A stretch of 64,000 nt of DNA. Origin: Streptomyces gossypii. GTDB lineage: Bacteria; Actinomycetota; Actinomycetes; Streptomycetales; Streptomycetaceae. Each line of letters starts with the position of its first letter. Within the stretch, counting starts at the first letter, position 1. The notes below the pieces were generated by a model. It was not told the DNA's origin, did no database searches, and worked only from the letters and a program-made list of their open reading frames with translations. The DNA is taken from assembly GCF_025165795.1 (NCBI RefSeq), contig NZ_JAJAGO010000002.1, forward strand, positions 310,001 through 374,000, in the 5' to 3' direction. Shown here one piece after another: positions 34,720 to 43,831 of the stretch. Position numbers and translations under genes: made by a program.

Positions 34720-36213
34720 ATGTGGCTTACTCAGTTGCTGGAGCGCAACCGACAGTGCTTCGGTGCGCGGGCGGCACTTGCCGATATGCGCGGGGCGCTG
34801 ACCTGGGACGAACTCGCCCTGCGCGTCGAGGCGCTGGCGTCCCGGCTGGCCGCGCACGGAGTGCGGCACGGGGACCGGGTTGCCGTTTTGTCGAGGGATC
34901 GTAAGGAAGTGGTGGAGACCTACTTCGCGCTCGGCCGTATCGGTGCTCTGTTCGTGCCGCTGGACCCGGGTCTGGTTTCCGGTGAAATCGCGGAACTCGC
35001 CGCACACGCCAAAGTCGCGGGAATCATCGGCGAGCGCGATCTGCTCGAACACGCGGACCAGCATGCCGCCGTCGGCGGGTGGCGGCTCGCCTTCGAGGAC
35101 GCGGTCTTCCAGGGTGTTGCCGGCAGTGCCGAATCCCTGGACTCCGAACCGCACGTCCGGACGGACGACCCGGTGGCGATCCTCTACACCTCGGCCACCG
35201 GCGGCCACCCCAAGGGCGTGGTCGTGGACCACCGTTCGGTCAAGGACATCTCCCTCGGCTGGCTGGCGGCGACCGCCCCGCCCCCCGGCACCGTGCTGGT
35301 CACCTGCGGTCCGCTCTTCCACGGCACCGTCGTACTTGCCCTCGCCCACCTGGCAGCCGGTGCGACGCTGGTGATCCCCGGCCCCCGAGCCGAGGACATC
35401 GTCTCCGCGGCACGGACCCACCAGGCCACCCATATGTGGCTGGTGCCGGAGACCCTGCAGGGCGTGGTCGACCATCTCGCCACCCAACCGCACGACACCC
35501 TGCCCGCCTCGCTCACGGAGATCCTCTACGGCGCCGCGCCCCTGTCCGTCGACCTCTACGCGGCGGCCGCCCGGAGCATCGGCTGCGGCTTCCGCCAGGT
35601 CTACGGACTCACCGAGGCGGGCGGCCCGCTCGTGACCCTCGGGCCCGACGAACACCCGGACCCGTACGGCAGGCTCCCCGAGATCCTGCCCGCGGGGCGG
35701 GTCATCCCGGGCATGTCGGTACGCGTCTGCGACGCGGAGGGAAAGCCGCTGCCGGAAGGGCACACCGGCGAGGTCCAGATCCGCGGCGACGGCCGGATGC
35801 GCGGCTACTGGCGGGACCCGGCCGCCACCGCCGCGGCCTCGGTCGGCGGCTGGCTGCGCACCGGTGACCTGGGATACCTCGACGGTGACGGCCGCCTGCA
35901 TCTCGTCGACCGCCTCACCGAGGTGATCATCAGGAACGGCAGGAACATCTACCCCGCCGAGATAGAGCGGGTGCTGCGACGGCATGCGGCCGTCGTGGAC
36001 GCCGCCGTCGTCCCTGTCACCGACGGCGACGAGGGGGAGGTACCCCTGGCGCTGGTCGTCCTCGCGCACGGCGCGGGCGTCGCCCGTACGGAGATCCTCG
36101 GGCACCTCGCGGACGCCATGGCGGAGTACAAGATCCCGAAGGACGTGCGGATCATCGAGGAACTCCCGCGCGGCTCCACCGGAAAGGTGCAGAAGAAGCT
36201 GCTCACGGCGTAG
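34720..36213 (+). CDS. AMP-forming acyl/aryl ligase 1
   Basis: 497 residues from ATG 34720 (AGGGGAG upstream). ANL superfamily: the A3 P-loop is YTSATGGHPKGVVVDHRS (TSA instead of TSG), A5 is QVYGLTEAGGP, A7 GWLRTGDLGYLDGDG, A8 VIIRNGRNIYPAEIERVL, and the catalytic A10 lysine is in PRGSTGKVQKKLL. It activates a carboxylate as the adenylate and transfers it to CoA or a carrier. It is a clear paralogue of ligase 3 at 46998; both begin MWLT and share GPLFHGxVVxALxHLAA. First gene of the operon ligase 1-PPTase-DAHP synthase. The substrate is not readable; anthranilate or another aryl acid is plausible from context. Confidence 0.9.
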   Translation: MWLTQLLERNRQCFGARAALADMRGALTWDELALRVEALASRLAAHGVRHGDRVAVLSRDRKEVVETYFALGRIGALFVPLDPGLVSGEIAELAAHAKVAGIIGERDLLEHADQHAAVGGWRLAFEDAVFQGVAGSAESLDSEPHVRTDDPVAILYTSATGGHPKGVVVDHRSVKDISLGWLAATAPPPGTVLVTCGPLFHGTVVLALAHLAAGATLVIPGPRAEDIVSAARTHQATHMWLVPETLQGVVDHLATQPHDTLPASLTEILYGAAPLSVDLYAAAARSIGCGFRQVYGLTEAGGPLVTLGPDEHPDPYGRLPEILPAGRVIPGMSVRVCDAEGKPLPEGHTGEVQIRGDGRMRGYWRDPAATAAASVGGWLRTGDLGYLDGDGRLHLVDRLTEVIIRNGRNIYPAEIERVLRRHAAVVDAAVVPVTDGDEGEVPLALVVLAHGAGVARTEILGHLADAMAEYKIPKDVRIIEELPRGSTGKVQKKLLTA

Positions 36214-36275
36214 AGCTGGGGCTCATGGACCCCAGCATCCCAGGAATCTGCATCCCAGGAACGGAAAGAAGCACT

Positions 36276-36941
36276 GTGGACTCCATCGGTACCCTCCTGC
36301 CGCTACCACGCGCACTGACGCACTTCCGGCCGCGGACACCGGGGCTCGGCTTCGGCACGGCCTCCGTCCACGAGGGCCCGCCGGTGGCGGTCCGGGAAGC
36401 TGAACGGCAGCTGTCCCGGACGATGCCGCCGCGCCGCCGCGCCGACTTCCTGATCGGGCGCAGCGCCCTGCACCGCGCGCTGCGCGCCGCGGGAATGTCT
36501 GCGGACGCCGTGCTCTACGACGGCACCCGCCCCCTGCTGCCGGACGGGACCTCGGCGTCGATCAGCCACTCCGAGGGCGTCGCGGTCGCCGTGGCCGGAC
36601 GCTCCGAGGACTTCCGCACGCTGGGAGTCGACCTCGAACTGAACGCCCCGCCCCTGGCGGCCGCCCACCTCGTACTGAGCGGCCCCGAAGAGGCGTCGCT
36701 CGGGCAGGCGGGTTCGGTGGCGCGCCAGCGCCTGTTCGTCATGTACTCCGCCAAGGAAGCCGCGTTCAAGGCCCTCAGCCCGGTGCTCGGTCCGGAGCTG
36801 CGGGGGCTGCGCGACATCCGGCTGCACACGCACAACGACGGTTACCTCGCCGGTGTCCCGCGGCATCCCTCAGTCTCCGTACGCGTGACGGTGCGGCATC
36901 TGCCGCAGGGCGTCCTGTGCTGGGCCGTCCCGCACGACTGA
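36276..36941 (+). CDS. 4'-phosphopantetheinyl transferase (Sfp/EntD type)
   Basis: 221 residues from GTG 36276 (VDSIGTLLPLPRALTHF); an ATG at 36225 would add an unlikely 17-residue stretch. Mg/CoA motifs are present: RRADFLIGRSALHRAL, ISHSEGVAVAVAG, GVDLELN (GVDLE) and VMYSAKEAAFKALSPV (the KEAxFK motif). It transfers the phosphopantetheine arm of CoA to carrier proteins, most likely the two free-standing carriers of this cluster. Its presence supports a dedicated, self-contained carrier system. Confidence 0.92.
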   Translation: MDSIGTLLPLPRALTHFRPRTPGLGFGTASVHEGPPVAVREAERQLSRTMPPRRRADFLIGRSALHRALRAAGMSADAVLYDGTRPLLPDGTSASISHSEGVAVAVAGRSEDFRTLGVDLELNAPPLAAAHLVLSGPEEASLGQAGSVARQRLFVMYSAKEAAFKALSPVLGPELRGLRDIRLHTHNDGYLAGVPRHPSVSVRVTVRHLPQGVLCWAVPHD

Positions 36942-37049
36942 GGCCGGCGCCCCGTCAGCCGGAATCTGCCCCGCCCGCCGCCCTGACGCGGCACTGGTGC
37001 CCGGCCCCACACCGGCTTCGCCCTCACCCTTTACGGAGACCAAGCCGCC

Positions 37050-38351
37050 ATGAAGCCACCGCCCTCACCCGCACCGACAGCGCGCCCGTCAGCGCGCCCG
37101 AGCGCACATCTGACGGCGCTCGCCGCGCGCTCCGCTCCCGCCTGGACGCCCGCCGACTGGCGCCGGCACCCCGCCGCGCAGCAGCCCGACTGGCCGGACG
37201 CGGCGCTGCTGCTCCGGGTGCGCGCACGGCTGGCAGCCACCGCACCGCTGGTGACGCCGCAGGAGATCATGGACCTGAGGCGCTCCCTCTCCCGGGCCGC
37301 GCACGCCGAGGCGTTCGTCGTGCAACTCGGCGACTGCGCTGAGACGTTCGACTCTCCGACCTTCGCCGGCACGGCGGCCCGGGTGGACCAGCTGCACGCC
37401 GCGGCACGCGAGATCGGGCGCGCGCTGCACCGGCCCGCCATACCGGTCGGCCGGATCGCGGGCCAGTACGCCAAGCCCCGCTCCTCCCCGACGGAGCAGG
37501 TCGGCGACATGCTGCTGCCGTCCTTCCGCGGCCATCTTGTCAACGATCCGGCCCCCGACCCGCTCGCCCGAGTCCCCGACGCCATGCGCCTGCTGCGGGG
37601 CCACGGGCACGCGCGCGAGGTGCTCGGACTGCTGCGCGAACTCGCCCAATCGGGGATGGCCGTGCCCGACTCGCTGGCCGTCGGCGCCCCGGCCGTCTGG
37701 ACCAGCCACGAGGCGCTGCTGCTCGACTACGAGGAGCCGCTCGTCCGCCGTGACCCGTCCGGCGGCGACTGGTGGCTGACCTCGACCCACCTGCCCTGGA
37801 TCGGGGCACGCACCTGTGACCCGGACGGGGCCCATGTGCGTTTCCTCGAAGGGGTGGCCAATCCGGTCGGGGTGAAGGTCGGGCCGTCCACGGAGCCGGG
37901 CCGGCTGGCCGAGCTGTGTGCCCGCCTCGATCCGGACCACCAGCCGGGACGCCTCGTCCTCATCTCCCGGATGGGCGCGGAGGCGGTGGAGTCGGTGCTG
38001 CCGCCGCTGGTGGAGAAGGTGGCGCGGCTCGGCCATCCGGTGGTGTGGGTGTGCGACGCGGTGCACGGCAACACCTATACGAGCGGTACCGGGCACAAGA
38101 CCCGGCACCTGGACGCCGTGGGCGCCGAGATCCGCGGCTTCTTCTCGGCCGTCCGTGCGGCCGGGGGGTGGCCCGGCGGGATCCACCTGGAGGCGACGCC
38201 GGACGAGGTCACCGAGTGTGTGGGCGGCTCGCCCGGGGTGGCGGAGGAGGAGTTGCCGCTGCGTTACGAGACGGCGTGCGATCCGCGGCTGAACGGTGCG
38301 CAGACGGCGCAGGCCGCCCGGCTCGTCGCCGAGCTCTGCCGTGAGGGCTGA
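37050..38351 (+). CDS. Class II DAHP synthase
   Basis: 433 residues. First shikimate-pathway step: phosphoenolpyruvate plus erythrose 4-phosphate to DAHP. Class II blocks are all visible: AFVVQLGDCAETF (metal Cys), RIAGQYAKPRSSPTE, WWLTSTHLPWIGARTCDPDG, EGVANPVGVKVGPST, LVLISRMGAEAVE, CDAVHGNTYT and GIHLEATPDEVTECVGGS. Slightly shorter than the primary-metabolism AroG type and with a Pro/Ser-rich start, like the pathway-dedicated copies in secondary clusters. Together with TrpEG at 51956 it should push carbon to chorismate and anthranilate. Confidence 0.94.
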   Translation: MKPPPSPAPTARPSARPSAHLTALAARSAPAWTPADWRRHPAAQQPDWPDAALLLRVRARLAATAPLVTPQEIMDLRRSLSRAAHAEAFVVQLGDCAETFDSPTFAGTAARVDQLHAAAREIGRALHRPAIPVGRIAGQYAKPRSSPTEQVGDMLLPSFRGHLVNDPAPDPLARVPDAMRLLRGHGHAREVLGLLRELAQSGMAVPDSLAVGAPAVWTSHEALLLDYEEPLVRRDPSGGDWWLTSTHLPWIGARTCDPDGAHVRFLEGVANPVGVKVGPSTEPGRLAELCARLDPDHQPGRLVLISRMGAEAVESVLPPLVEKVARLGHPVVWVCDAVHGNTYTSGTGHKTRHLDAVGAEIRGFFSAVRAAGGWPGGIHLEATPDEVTECVGGSPGVAEEELPLRYETACDPRLNGAQTAQAARLVAELCREG

Positions 38352-38418
38352 GCCCCGCCGTGAGGGCTGAGTCCTGCCGCGAGGGCTGAGTCCTGCCGCG
38401 AGGGCTGAGTCCTGCCGC
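38338..38418 (+). repeat. Four tandem 19-bp repeats at the DAHP synthase 3' end
   Basis: Units of the form GCCGNGAGGGCTGAGTCCT follow one another at 38338, 38357, 38376 and 38395; the first includes the gene's own last codons and stop. Units 3 and 4 are identical. They repeat the stop region, so they look like slippage copies of the gene end. Confidence 0.9.
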
Positions 38419-38445
38419 ACTGACAACTCCCGCACCGCTACCCGC

Positions 38446-38496
38446 CGTACGCATGATGCCGCCGGACTGTCCGCAGCCGGCGGCATCGTGCGTACG
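38446..38496. terminator. 20-bp stem bidirectional terminator
   Basis: Arms 38446-38465 and 38477-38496 pair over 20 positions with one G-U, with an 11-base loop. It sits between the convergent DAHP synthase and MMPL genes and would serve both. Confidence 0.85.
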
Positions 38497-38507
38497 GGCC
38501 CGGGGCC

Positions 38508-40862
38508 TCAGGTGCGGGTGCCGACCCCCGCTCCGAGGCTCTCCGCCTCGGCTACCTCCTTCTCGTCCGGCCCCGGCGTGTCCTCGCCGGGCAGGCCGCC
38601 GGACACCGGCTCGGTGAACCCGCGCGGCAGCCAGCGCAGCCAGTTGGGCACGTACCAGTTCCATTCGCCGAGGAGCTTCATCGTGGCGGGCAGCAGGACG
38701 ACCCGGATCAGCGTCGCGTCCACGAGGACGGCCGTGGCCATGCCGACGCCCGACTCCTTCATGGACAGCTGCGGCATCATGCCGAAGACCCCGGCCACGG
38801 CGACCATGACGACCGCGGCGCCGGTGACCGCGCCGGCCGTGCTCCGCACGCCGTACTCGATCGCCTTGTCCGTCGTCAGCCCGCGGTCGTGGCCCTCACG
38901 GATGCGGCTGACGACGAAGACGTGGTAGTCCATCGACAAGCCGAAGAGGAAGACGAACATGAACAGCGGCACCCAGGAGGCGATGCCGCCGGTGCTGGTG
39001 AAGCCGAGCGGGCCCTCGCCCCAGCCGTACTGGAAGACGACGACGACGATGCCGTAAGCAGCGCCCACCGAGAGCAGGTTGAGCACCAGGGTGAATCCGG
39101 CTATCACCAGCGACCGGAACGAGAAGAGCATCACGCCGAAGGTGAAGAGCAGCACGAATCCGGCGACCCACGGGGCGGAGCCCGAGAGATGCTCGTTGGT
39201 GTCGACGGACGCCGCCGTGGTGCCGCCGACGGCGACGTCGGCGCCGGGGACGCGCGCGAAGGTGTCCGGTACGACCTCCTCGCGCAGGGTCTCCAGTGCG
39301 CGTACGGAGCGCTCGTCGGTGCCCGTGCCCGCCAGGCCGATCGTCGCGACGCCCACCGTGCCGTCGGCCGAGGTGTGGAAGGTGACCGGGCCGCTGATGC
39401 CCGAGGTCGAACTGCTCGCCGAGCGGAAGCGCTCCAGGGCGTTGCGGCCCTCGGCGCCTTCCAGGTCGTCGGCCCGGACCACGACCTTGGCCGGGGTGGG
39501 CGAGCCGGGGAACGACTCCTGGATGCGTTCGTAGGTCTGCAGGGCGGGCAGGCTGTCGGTCGGCAGGTCGCTCACGCCGGGGTCGGAGGTGTGCAGCGAG
39601 AAGGCCGGTATCACCAGGGCGACCAGCGCGCCGCCGCACACCAGGAGTGAGACGACGGGGCGGCGCAGCACCGTGCCGAGGATCCGGCCCCAACCGCCGC
39701 CGTCCCCTGCGGTGTTCGCCGACCCGTCAGGGGTCGTCGCGGTCGTTGCGTTCGTACCGCCGTCCGCGCTCATCCGCTTGAGGGCCCGCTGCTGCCGCAT
39801 CCGCCGCAGCAGCGGCACCCGGCCCTTCTCGATGCGGTCGCCCAGCAGGGAGAGGAGGGCGGGCAGCACCGTCACCGAACCCAGTACCGCGACGGCCACC
39901 ACGAGGATCGTCGCCGTCGCCATGCCGTAGAAGATGCCGTTGCCGGAGAGGTACAGCCCGGCCAGGGAGACGATCACGGTGATGCCCGAGACGATGACCG
40001 AGCGGCCCGAGGTGGCAGCTGCGGCGGTCACGGCGGCCTTCGTCGAGTCGCCGCGGGCCCGTTCCTCGCGTACCCGGCGGATGTAGAAGAGCGAGTAGTC
40101 GACGCCGACCGCGATGCCGATCAGCGACATCACCGAGCTGCCGTTCTGGTCGACGTGCACCAGCTGGCTGCTGAGCGCCAGCAGGCCGCTCGCGGCGACG
40201 ACCGCGGTCAGTGCGAGCACCACGGGCAGCAGTGCGGCGACGAGTGCGCCGAAGGCAACCAGCAGGATGCCGAGCGTCACCGGGAAGGAGATGTACTCCG
40301 CGCTCGTGTAGTCGGTGTGCAGCTTCTCGTCATAGGCGTGGGTGAAGGACGCCTCGCCGAACTGCTCGACGGTCAGGCCCTTGTGGGCGTCGTCCACCTT
40401 CGCGACGGCGTCGAGTACGGGCTGTACCTTCTCCTTTGCCTCCACGGTGCCCGCCGCCATGTCGAACTGGACGAGTGCGGAGTGTCCGTCCCCGGAGATC
40501 GCCGGCTTTCCGGCCGAGTCGTCGAGCGGCGACACGATGTCGCGCACCTCGCCCGTGGCCTCGATCCGCTTCACCACGTCGGTGACGGCGGCACGGAAGC
40601 GCGCCGAGTCGGCGGTCGCCTCGTCGCTGTGGACGAACACGACCTCGTGCGCCGGGAGTTCCAGCCCGGCCTGCTCCAGGATCTCTTCCGCGTGCCGGGC
40701 CTCGCCGTTGGTCAGCTCGGCCGGAGTCGGCTCGGCTGTCGTGACGGAACTCCCGAGCACGGTCGTCATGGCGACGAACGCCAGCCACAGGAGCACCGCC
40801 GCCCATCTGTGGGTGGCGCTCCAGGACCCGGCGGCCTCGGCGAGACCTCGCCTGCTTCTCAC
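38508..40862 (-). CDS. MMPL/RND-family exporter
   Basis: 784 residues from GTG 40862, chosen for GGAGGAG nine bases upstream; longer frames begin in the promoter. Twelve-helix layout with two extracytoplasmic loops. Proton-relay Asp-Tyr pairs occur in both halves: GIAVGVDYSLFYIRRVREER and LFGLSMDYHVFVVSRIREG. MMPL proteins export lipids and lipid-linked metabolites and are common in secondary clusters. Here it most likely exports the acylated product. It is divergent from the alpha/beta hydrolase, and a weak cluster-promoter-like pair (GGAGTC, 40995-40990, minus strand) precedes it. Confidence 0.92.
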   Translation of the reverse strand: MRSRRGLAEAAGSWSATHRWAAVLLWLAFVAMTTVLGSSVTTAEPTPAELTNGEARHAEEILEQAGLELPAHEVVFVHSDEATADSARFRAAVTDVVKRIEATGEVRDIVSPLDDSAGKPAISGDGHSALVQFDMAAGTVEAKEKVQPVLDAVAKVDDAHKGLTVEQFGEASFTHAYDEKLHTDYTSAEYISFPVTLGILLVAFGALVAALLPVVLALTAVVAASGLLALSSQLVHVDQNGSSVMSLIGIAVGVDYSLFYIRRVREERARGDSTKAAVTAAAATSGRSVIVSGITVIVSLAGLYLSGNGIFYGMATATILVVAVAVLGSVTVLPALLSLLGDRIEKGRVPLLRRMRQQRALKRMSADGGTNATTATTPDGSANTAGDGGGWGRILGTVLRRPVVSLLVCGGALVALVIPAFSLHTSDPGVSDLPTDSLPALQTYERIQESFPGSPTPAKVVVRADDLEGAEGRNALERFRSASSSTSGISGPVTFHTSADGTVGVATIGLAGTGTDERSVRALETLREEVVPDTFARVPGADVAVGGTTAASVDTNEHLSGSAPWVAGFVLLFTFGVMLFSFRSLVIAGFTLVLNLLSVGAAYGIVVVVFQYGWGEGPLGFTSTGGIASWVPLFMFVFLFGLSMDYHVFVVSRIREGHDRGLTTDKAIEYGVRSTAGAVTGAAVVMVAVAGVFGMMPQLSMKESGVGMATAVLVDATLIRVVLLPATMKLLGEWNWYVPNWLRWLPRGFTEPVSGGLPGEDTPGPDEKEVAEAESLGAGVGTRT

Positions 40863-41050
40863 AGTCTTCTTCTCCTCCGGTATCGACTCAGCGGCTTCAG
40901 CGAGCCGTTGGAGGGTCAGGAGAAGAGGGTCCCGGCAAACGTTCCCGCGAATTCCGCGGATCTCGTAGGGAACTTCTGGGGTGCCGGCCGACTCCTGACA
41001 CGACGACCGACACACCTGACACCCCCAGCCGAACCCCCAGGGAGCGCTCA

Positions 41051-41953
41051 ATGCCGAGCCAGGAGCCGTCCACGCCCGAGCCGTCCATGCCCGAGCTGGA
41101 TGGCGTCCGGCACCACTACGCAAAGGTCCGTGGCGTGCGGCTGCACATCGCGGAGGCGGGGGAGGGCGAGCCGGTGGTGCTGCTGCACGGCTTCCCCCAG
41201 CACTGGTACGGGTGGCGGCGGCTGATTCCGCTGCTTTCCGGCGAATACCGGCTGATCTGCGTTGACCTGCGCGGTTTCGGCTGGTCGGACGCACCGGGCA
41301 AGGGGTACGACACCGACAGCCGGGTGGCGGACGTGCTCGCGCTGATGGACGAACTGGGCCTGGACCAGGTCCGCTTGATCGGGCACGACTGGGGGGCCTG
41401 GACGGGCTTCCAGCTCTGCCTGCGGGCCCCCGGCCGGTTCAGCCACTTCCTCGCACTGAACATGCTCCACCCCTGGCCGCTGCACCGGCGGCTGATGCCG
41501 CAGTCCTGGCGCTTCTGGTACACCGCGCTGCTCGAACAGCCGCTGCTCGGCCGCTGGGTGGTGCGCAACCGGCCCGGCTTCACCCGCTACCTGATGCGCA
41601 AGGGCGTCGTGGAGAAGGCGGTGTGGGAGCCGGCGGCGATGACCGAGTTCGTGCGCTCCAGCCAGGAGCCCGCTCGGGCGCGGGCGGCGGAGGCGCTGCA
41701 CCGTGCTTTCGCCGTGCGGGACATCGCGAAGCTGCTACTCGGCACTTACAAGAAACTGTCACTTGACACCCCGACCGTGATCCTGGCGGGCGAGAAGGAC
41801 TTCATGCTGCCGCCGAGTGTGCTGTCGGTGGACGAGCGCCGGGCGCCGCGGATGCGCGTCGAGGTGGTGCCCGATTGTGGCCACTACCTGCACGAAGAGC
41901 GTCCCCGGGTGGTTGCCGCCGCCGCGCGCGAGCTCTTCTCCAGCGGCGGCTGA
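41051..41953 (+). CDS. Alpha/beta hydrolase, epoxide-hydrolase-like
   Basis: 300 residues. Oxyanion region VVLLHGFPQHWYGWRRLIP, nucleophile elbow LIGHDWGAWTGFQL with Asp as nucleophile, acid VILAGEKDFMLPP and base His in VPDCGHYLHEERP. HGFPQ plus GHDWGAW with Asp is characteristic of epoxide hydrolases and haloalkane dehalogenases rather than esterases. It could open an epoxide made by the diiron enzyme, or serve in self-protection. Divergent from the exporter gene. Confidence 0.88.
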   Translation: MPSQEPSTPEPSMPELDGVRHHYAKVRGVRLHIAEAGEGEPVVLLHGFPQHWYGWRRLIPLLSGEYRLICVDLRGFGWSDAPGKGYDTDSRVADVLALMDELGLDQVRLIGHDWGAWTGFQLCLRAPGRFSHFLALNMLHPWPLHRRLMPQSWRFWYTALLEQPLLGRWVVRNRPGFTRYLMRKGVVEKAVWEPAAMTEFVRSSQEPARARAAEALHRAFAVRDIAKLLLGTYKKLSLDTPTVILAGEKDFMLPPSVLSVDERRAPRMRVEVVPDCGHYLHEERPRVVAAAARELFSSGG

Positions 41954-42047
41954 CGGGGCCGCCCAGGGCACCGGGCCGGAAGGGGCGAGGCACAGGCCTC
42001 CCCCTTCCGGTCCGGAATCATGCGTTCCACAAGATTCTCGGATTCCG

Positions 42048-42078
42048 GTGGAGTATGCGGACCGAGTGCGGGCTCTTA
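42048..42078 (+). promoter_or_regulatory. Cluster promoter 4: GGTGGAGTA-N17-CTCTTA (main operon)
   Basis: TTCTCGGAT (around 42036), GGTGGAGTA (42047-42055) and CTCTTATG (42073-42080), with exactly 17 bases between GGAGTA and CTCTT. It starts the long operon beginning at 42226; the leader would be about 140 bases. Confidence 0.6.
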
Positions 42079-42225
42079 TGTGATGTCGGATGCGCTCAAG
42101 CGTTTGATTTGCGCGAGGGAACATCCGCGAATGTCTGGAGAGCTCTCACGATCCCCCACACCCGCAGGGCTGCATTCGTGCTGCCCGAAAGAACCGTCCC
42201 GGCCGAGCAGAGGGAACGAAGACGT

Positions 42226-43827
42226 ATGCCCGACGTGTCCGCACTCAATCTCGACGACATACCGCAGCCCACCGCATCCCTGGGCGTTCTCCCGGCCATC
42301 GCCGCGGAGAAGCATCCCGACACTCCCTTCCTCTCCGACACGGCCTGGCGCACCTACGACGGCCCGGTACGTAACTTCGCCGAGTTCGCGCTGGCCGTCG
42401 ACGACTACGCGGACCGGTTCTGGGCTGCGGGGATCCGCCGCGGCGACATGGTCGCGGTCGTCCAGCGCAACCACATCGAGGTCGAGGCCGTGATGTGCGG
42501 GCTCGGCAAGATCGGCGCGCTGCCGGCGCTGCTGTCCTCCTCCATGGAGGTCGGTGAACTCCTCGAGTGCTTCGCCCGCCTGGAGAACCCCTACCTGCTC
42601 GTCGACTCGCTCGGCCTCTCCCGGCTGGCCGGATCGCGGCGCGCGCTGCGGCTGCTGACCCGCAACGTCCTGTGCCTGGAGGAGACGGAGGAGTCCTGGG
42701 TGGTGCCGGTCCAGGAGCGGCTGCCGCACACCGCCGACCCGCGTGACGAGGACGAGTGGTTCGTCATCACCCACTCCTCGGGCACCACCGGAACACCGAA
42801 GATGGCCGCGCACTCGACCCGTTCGCTGTTCGGCATGGTCGCCCCGATGATCATGATCTTCCGGGACCAGTACACGCCGTCCGACCTGAACGCCAAGCAC
42901 CTCTCCTTCGTGCACGCCCGCACCTGCGCCGGCATGCTCGCCTCGCTGGAGACCGGGATGCCCGCACTGGCCATCGCCGACCCCGACCCGGCGCACGTCA
43001 AGAAGCTGATGCTGGAGCACCGCCCGACCTCGGTGGAGACCCACCCGAACGTCTACATCCAGTGGGAGCCGCTCGCCGCGGACCCGGACCGCCCCTTCTC
43101 CGGCGTCGAGCGGTTCATCAGCACCTTCGACGCGATGCACCCGCGCACCGTGCGCTCCCTGCTGGCCGCCTCCGACCACCCCGGCGCCCACTACTTCGAG
43201 GCGTACGGACAGACCGAGTCCGGCCCGATCTGCCTGCGCATCGTGACCCGCGAGGAGTCCTCCGACTACTCGCCGCGCAACGTCGGCCACGCCGGCGGCG
43301 GCATGGAGATCCGCATCGTCGACGAGAAGGGCGAGCCGCAGCCCGCGAACACGCCCGGCTTCATCGAGACCCGGTCGCTGGGCCGGATGCGCGGCTACGT
43401 CGGCGGCGACCCCATGCCCGCGGACGACTCCTGGTGGCCCATGGGCGACATCGGCCGCCAGCTCGACGACGGCTCGCTGGAGCTCCTCGACCGCATCGTC
43501 GAGCACGTCGACGGCGTCGGCAGCCTGCTGGAGAAGGAGGACAGCCTCCTGGAGGCGCTGCCCGAGCTGGTCGAACTGGTCCTGGTCAAGGCCGACGACT
43601 CCCCGGACAGCACCGTCTTCGCGGTCGCCTGCCCCCGGCCGGGCAGCATGCCCGACCCGGAGCGGTTCCACGCCGCCGCCGCGGAGGTCGGGCTGGACGG
43701 CCTCCAGGTGCGCTTCTGGGAGTGGGAGGCGATGCCGGTCACCGGCTCGTACAAGGTCCGCCGCGCGGTGCTCCGCGACCGGCTCGCCAGCCGTATCCAG
43801 CGCACCTCCCTCGGGAAGGAGAGCTGA
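42226..43827 (+). CDS. AMP-forming ligase 2 with an atypical C-terminal hinge
   Basis: 533 residues from ATG 42226. A3 is ITHSSGTTGTPKMAAHS, A5 EAYGQTESGPICLRI, A7 WWPMGDIGRQLDDGSLEL. The A8 hinge, normally GGxNxxPxExE, is replaced by VEHVDGVGSLLEKEDSLLEA; the A10 lysine is kept in VTGSYKVRRAVLRD. This belongs to the ANL fold, but the altered hinge may change the second (thioester) half reaction. First gene of the long operon, 4 bases before the FAAL-like gene, so the two could load partner substrates. Substrate unknown. Confidence 0.87.
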   Translation: MPDVSALNLDDIPQPTASLGVLPAIAAEKHPDTPFLSDTAWRTYDGPVRNFAEFALAVDDYADRFWAAGIRRGDMVAVVQRNHIEVEAVMCGLGKIGALPALLSSSMEVGELLECFARLENPYLLVDSLGLSRLAGSRRALRLLTRNVLCLEETEESWVVPVQERLPHTADPRDEDEWFVITHSSGTTGTPKMAAHSTRSLFGMVAPMIMIFRDQYTPSDLNAKHLSFVHARTCAGMLASLETGMPALAIADPDPAHVKKLMLEHRPTSVETHPNVYIQWEPLAADPDRPFSGVERFISTFDAMHPRTVRSLLAASDHPGAHYFEAYGQTESGPICLRIVTREESSDYSPRNVGHAGGGMEIRIVDEKGEPQPANTPGFIETRSLGRMRGYVGGDPMPADDSWWPMGDIGRQLDDGSLELLDRIVEHVDGVGSLLEKEDSLLEALPELVELVLVKADDSPDSTVFAVACPRPGSMPDPERFHAAAAEVGLDGLQVRFWEWEAMPVTGSYKVRRAVLRDRLASRIQRTSLGKES

Positions 43828-43831
43828 CGAC

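Noticed and set aside
42080..42493. Extra gene starting at GTG 42080 just after cluster promoter 4
   Set aside because: Its frame overlaps ligase 2 out of frame, is Ser/Pro/Arg-rich and has no ribosome site.
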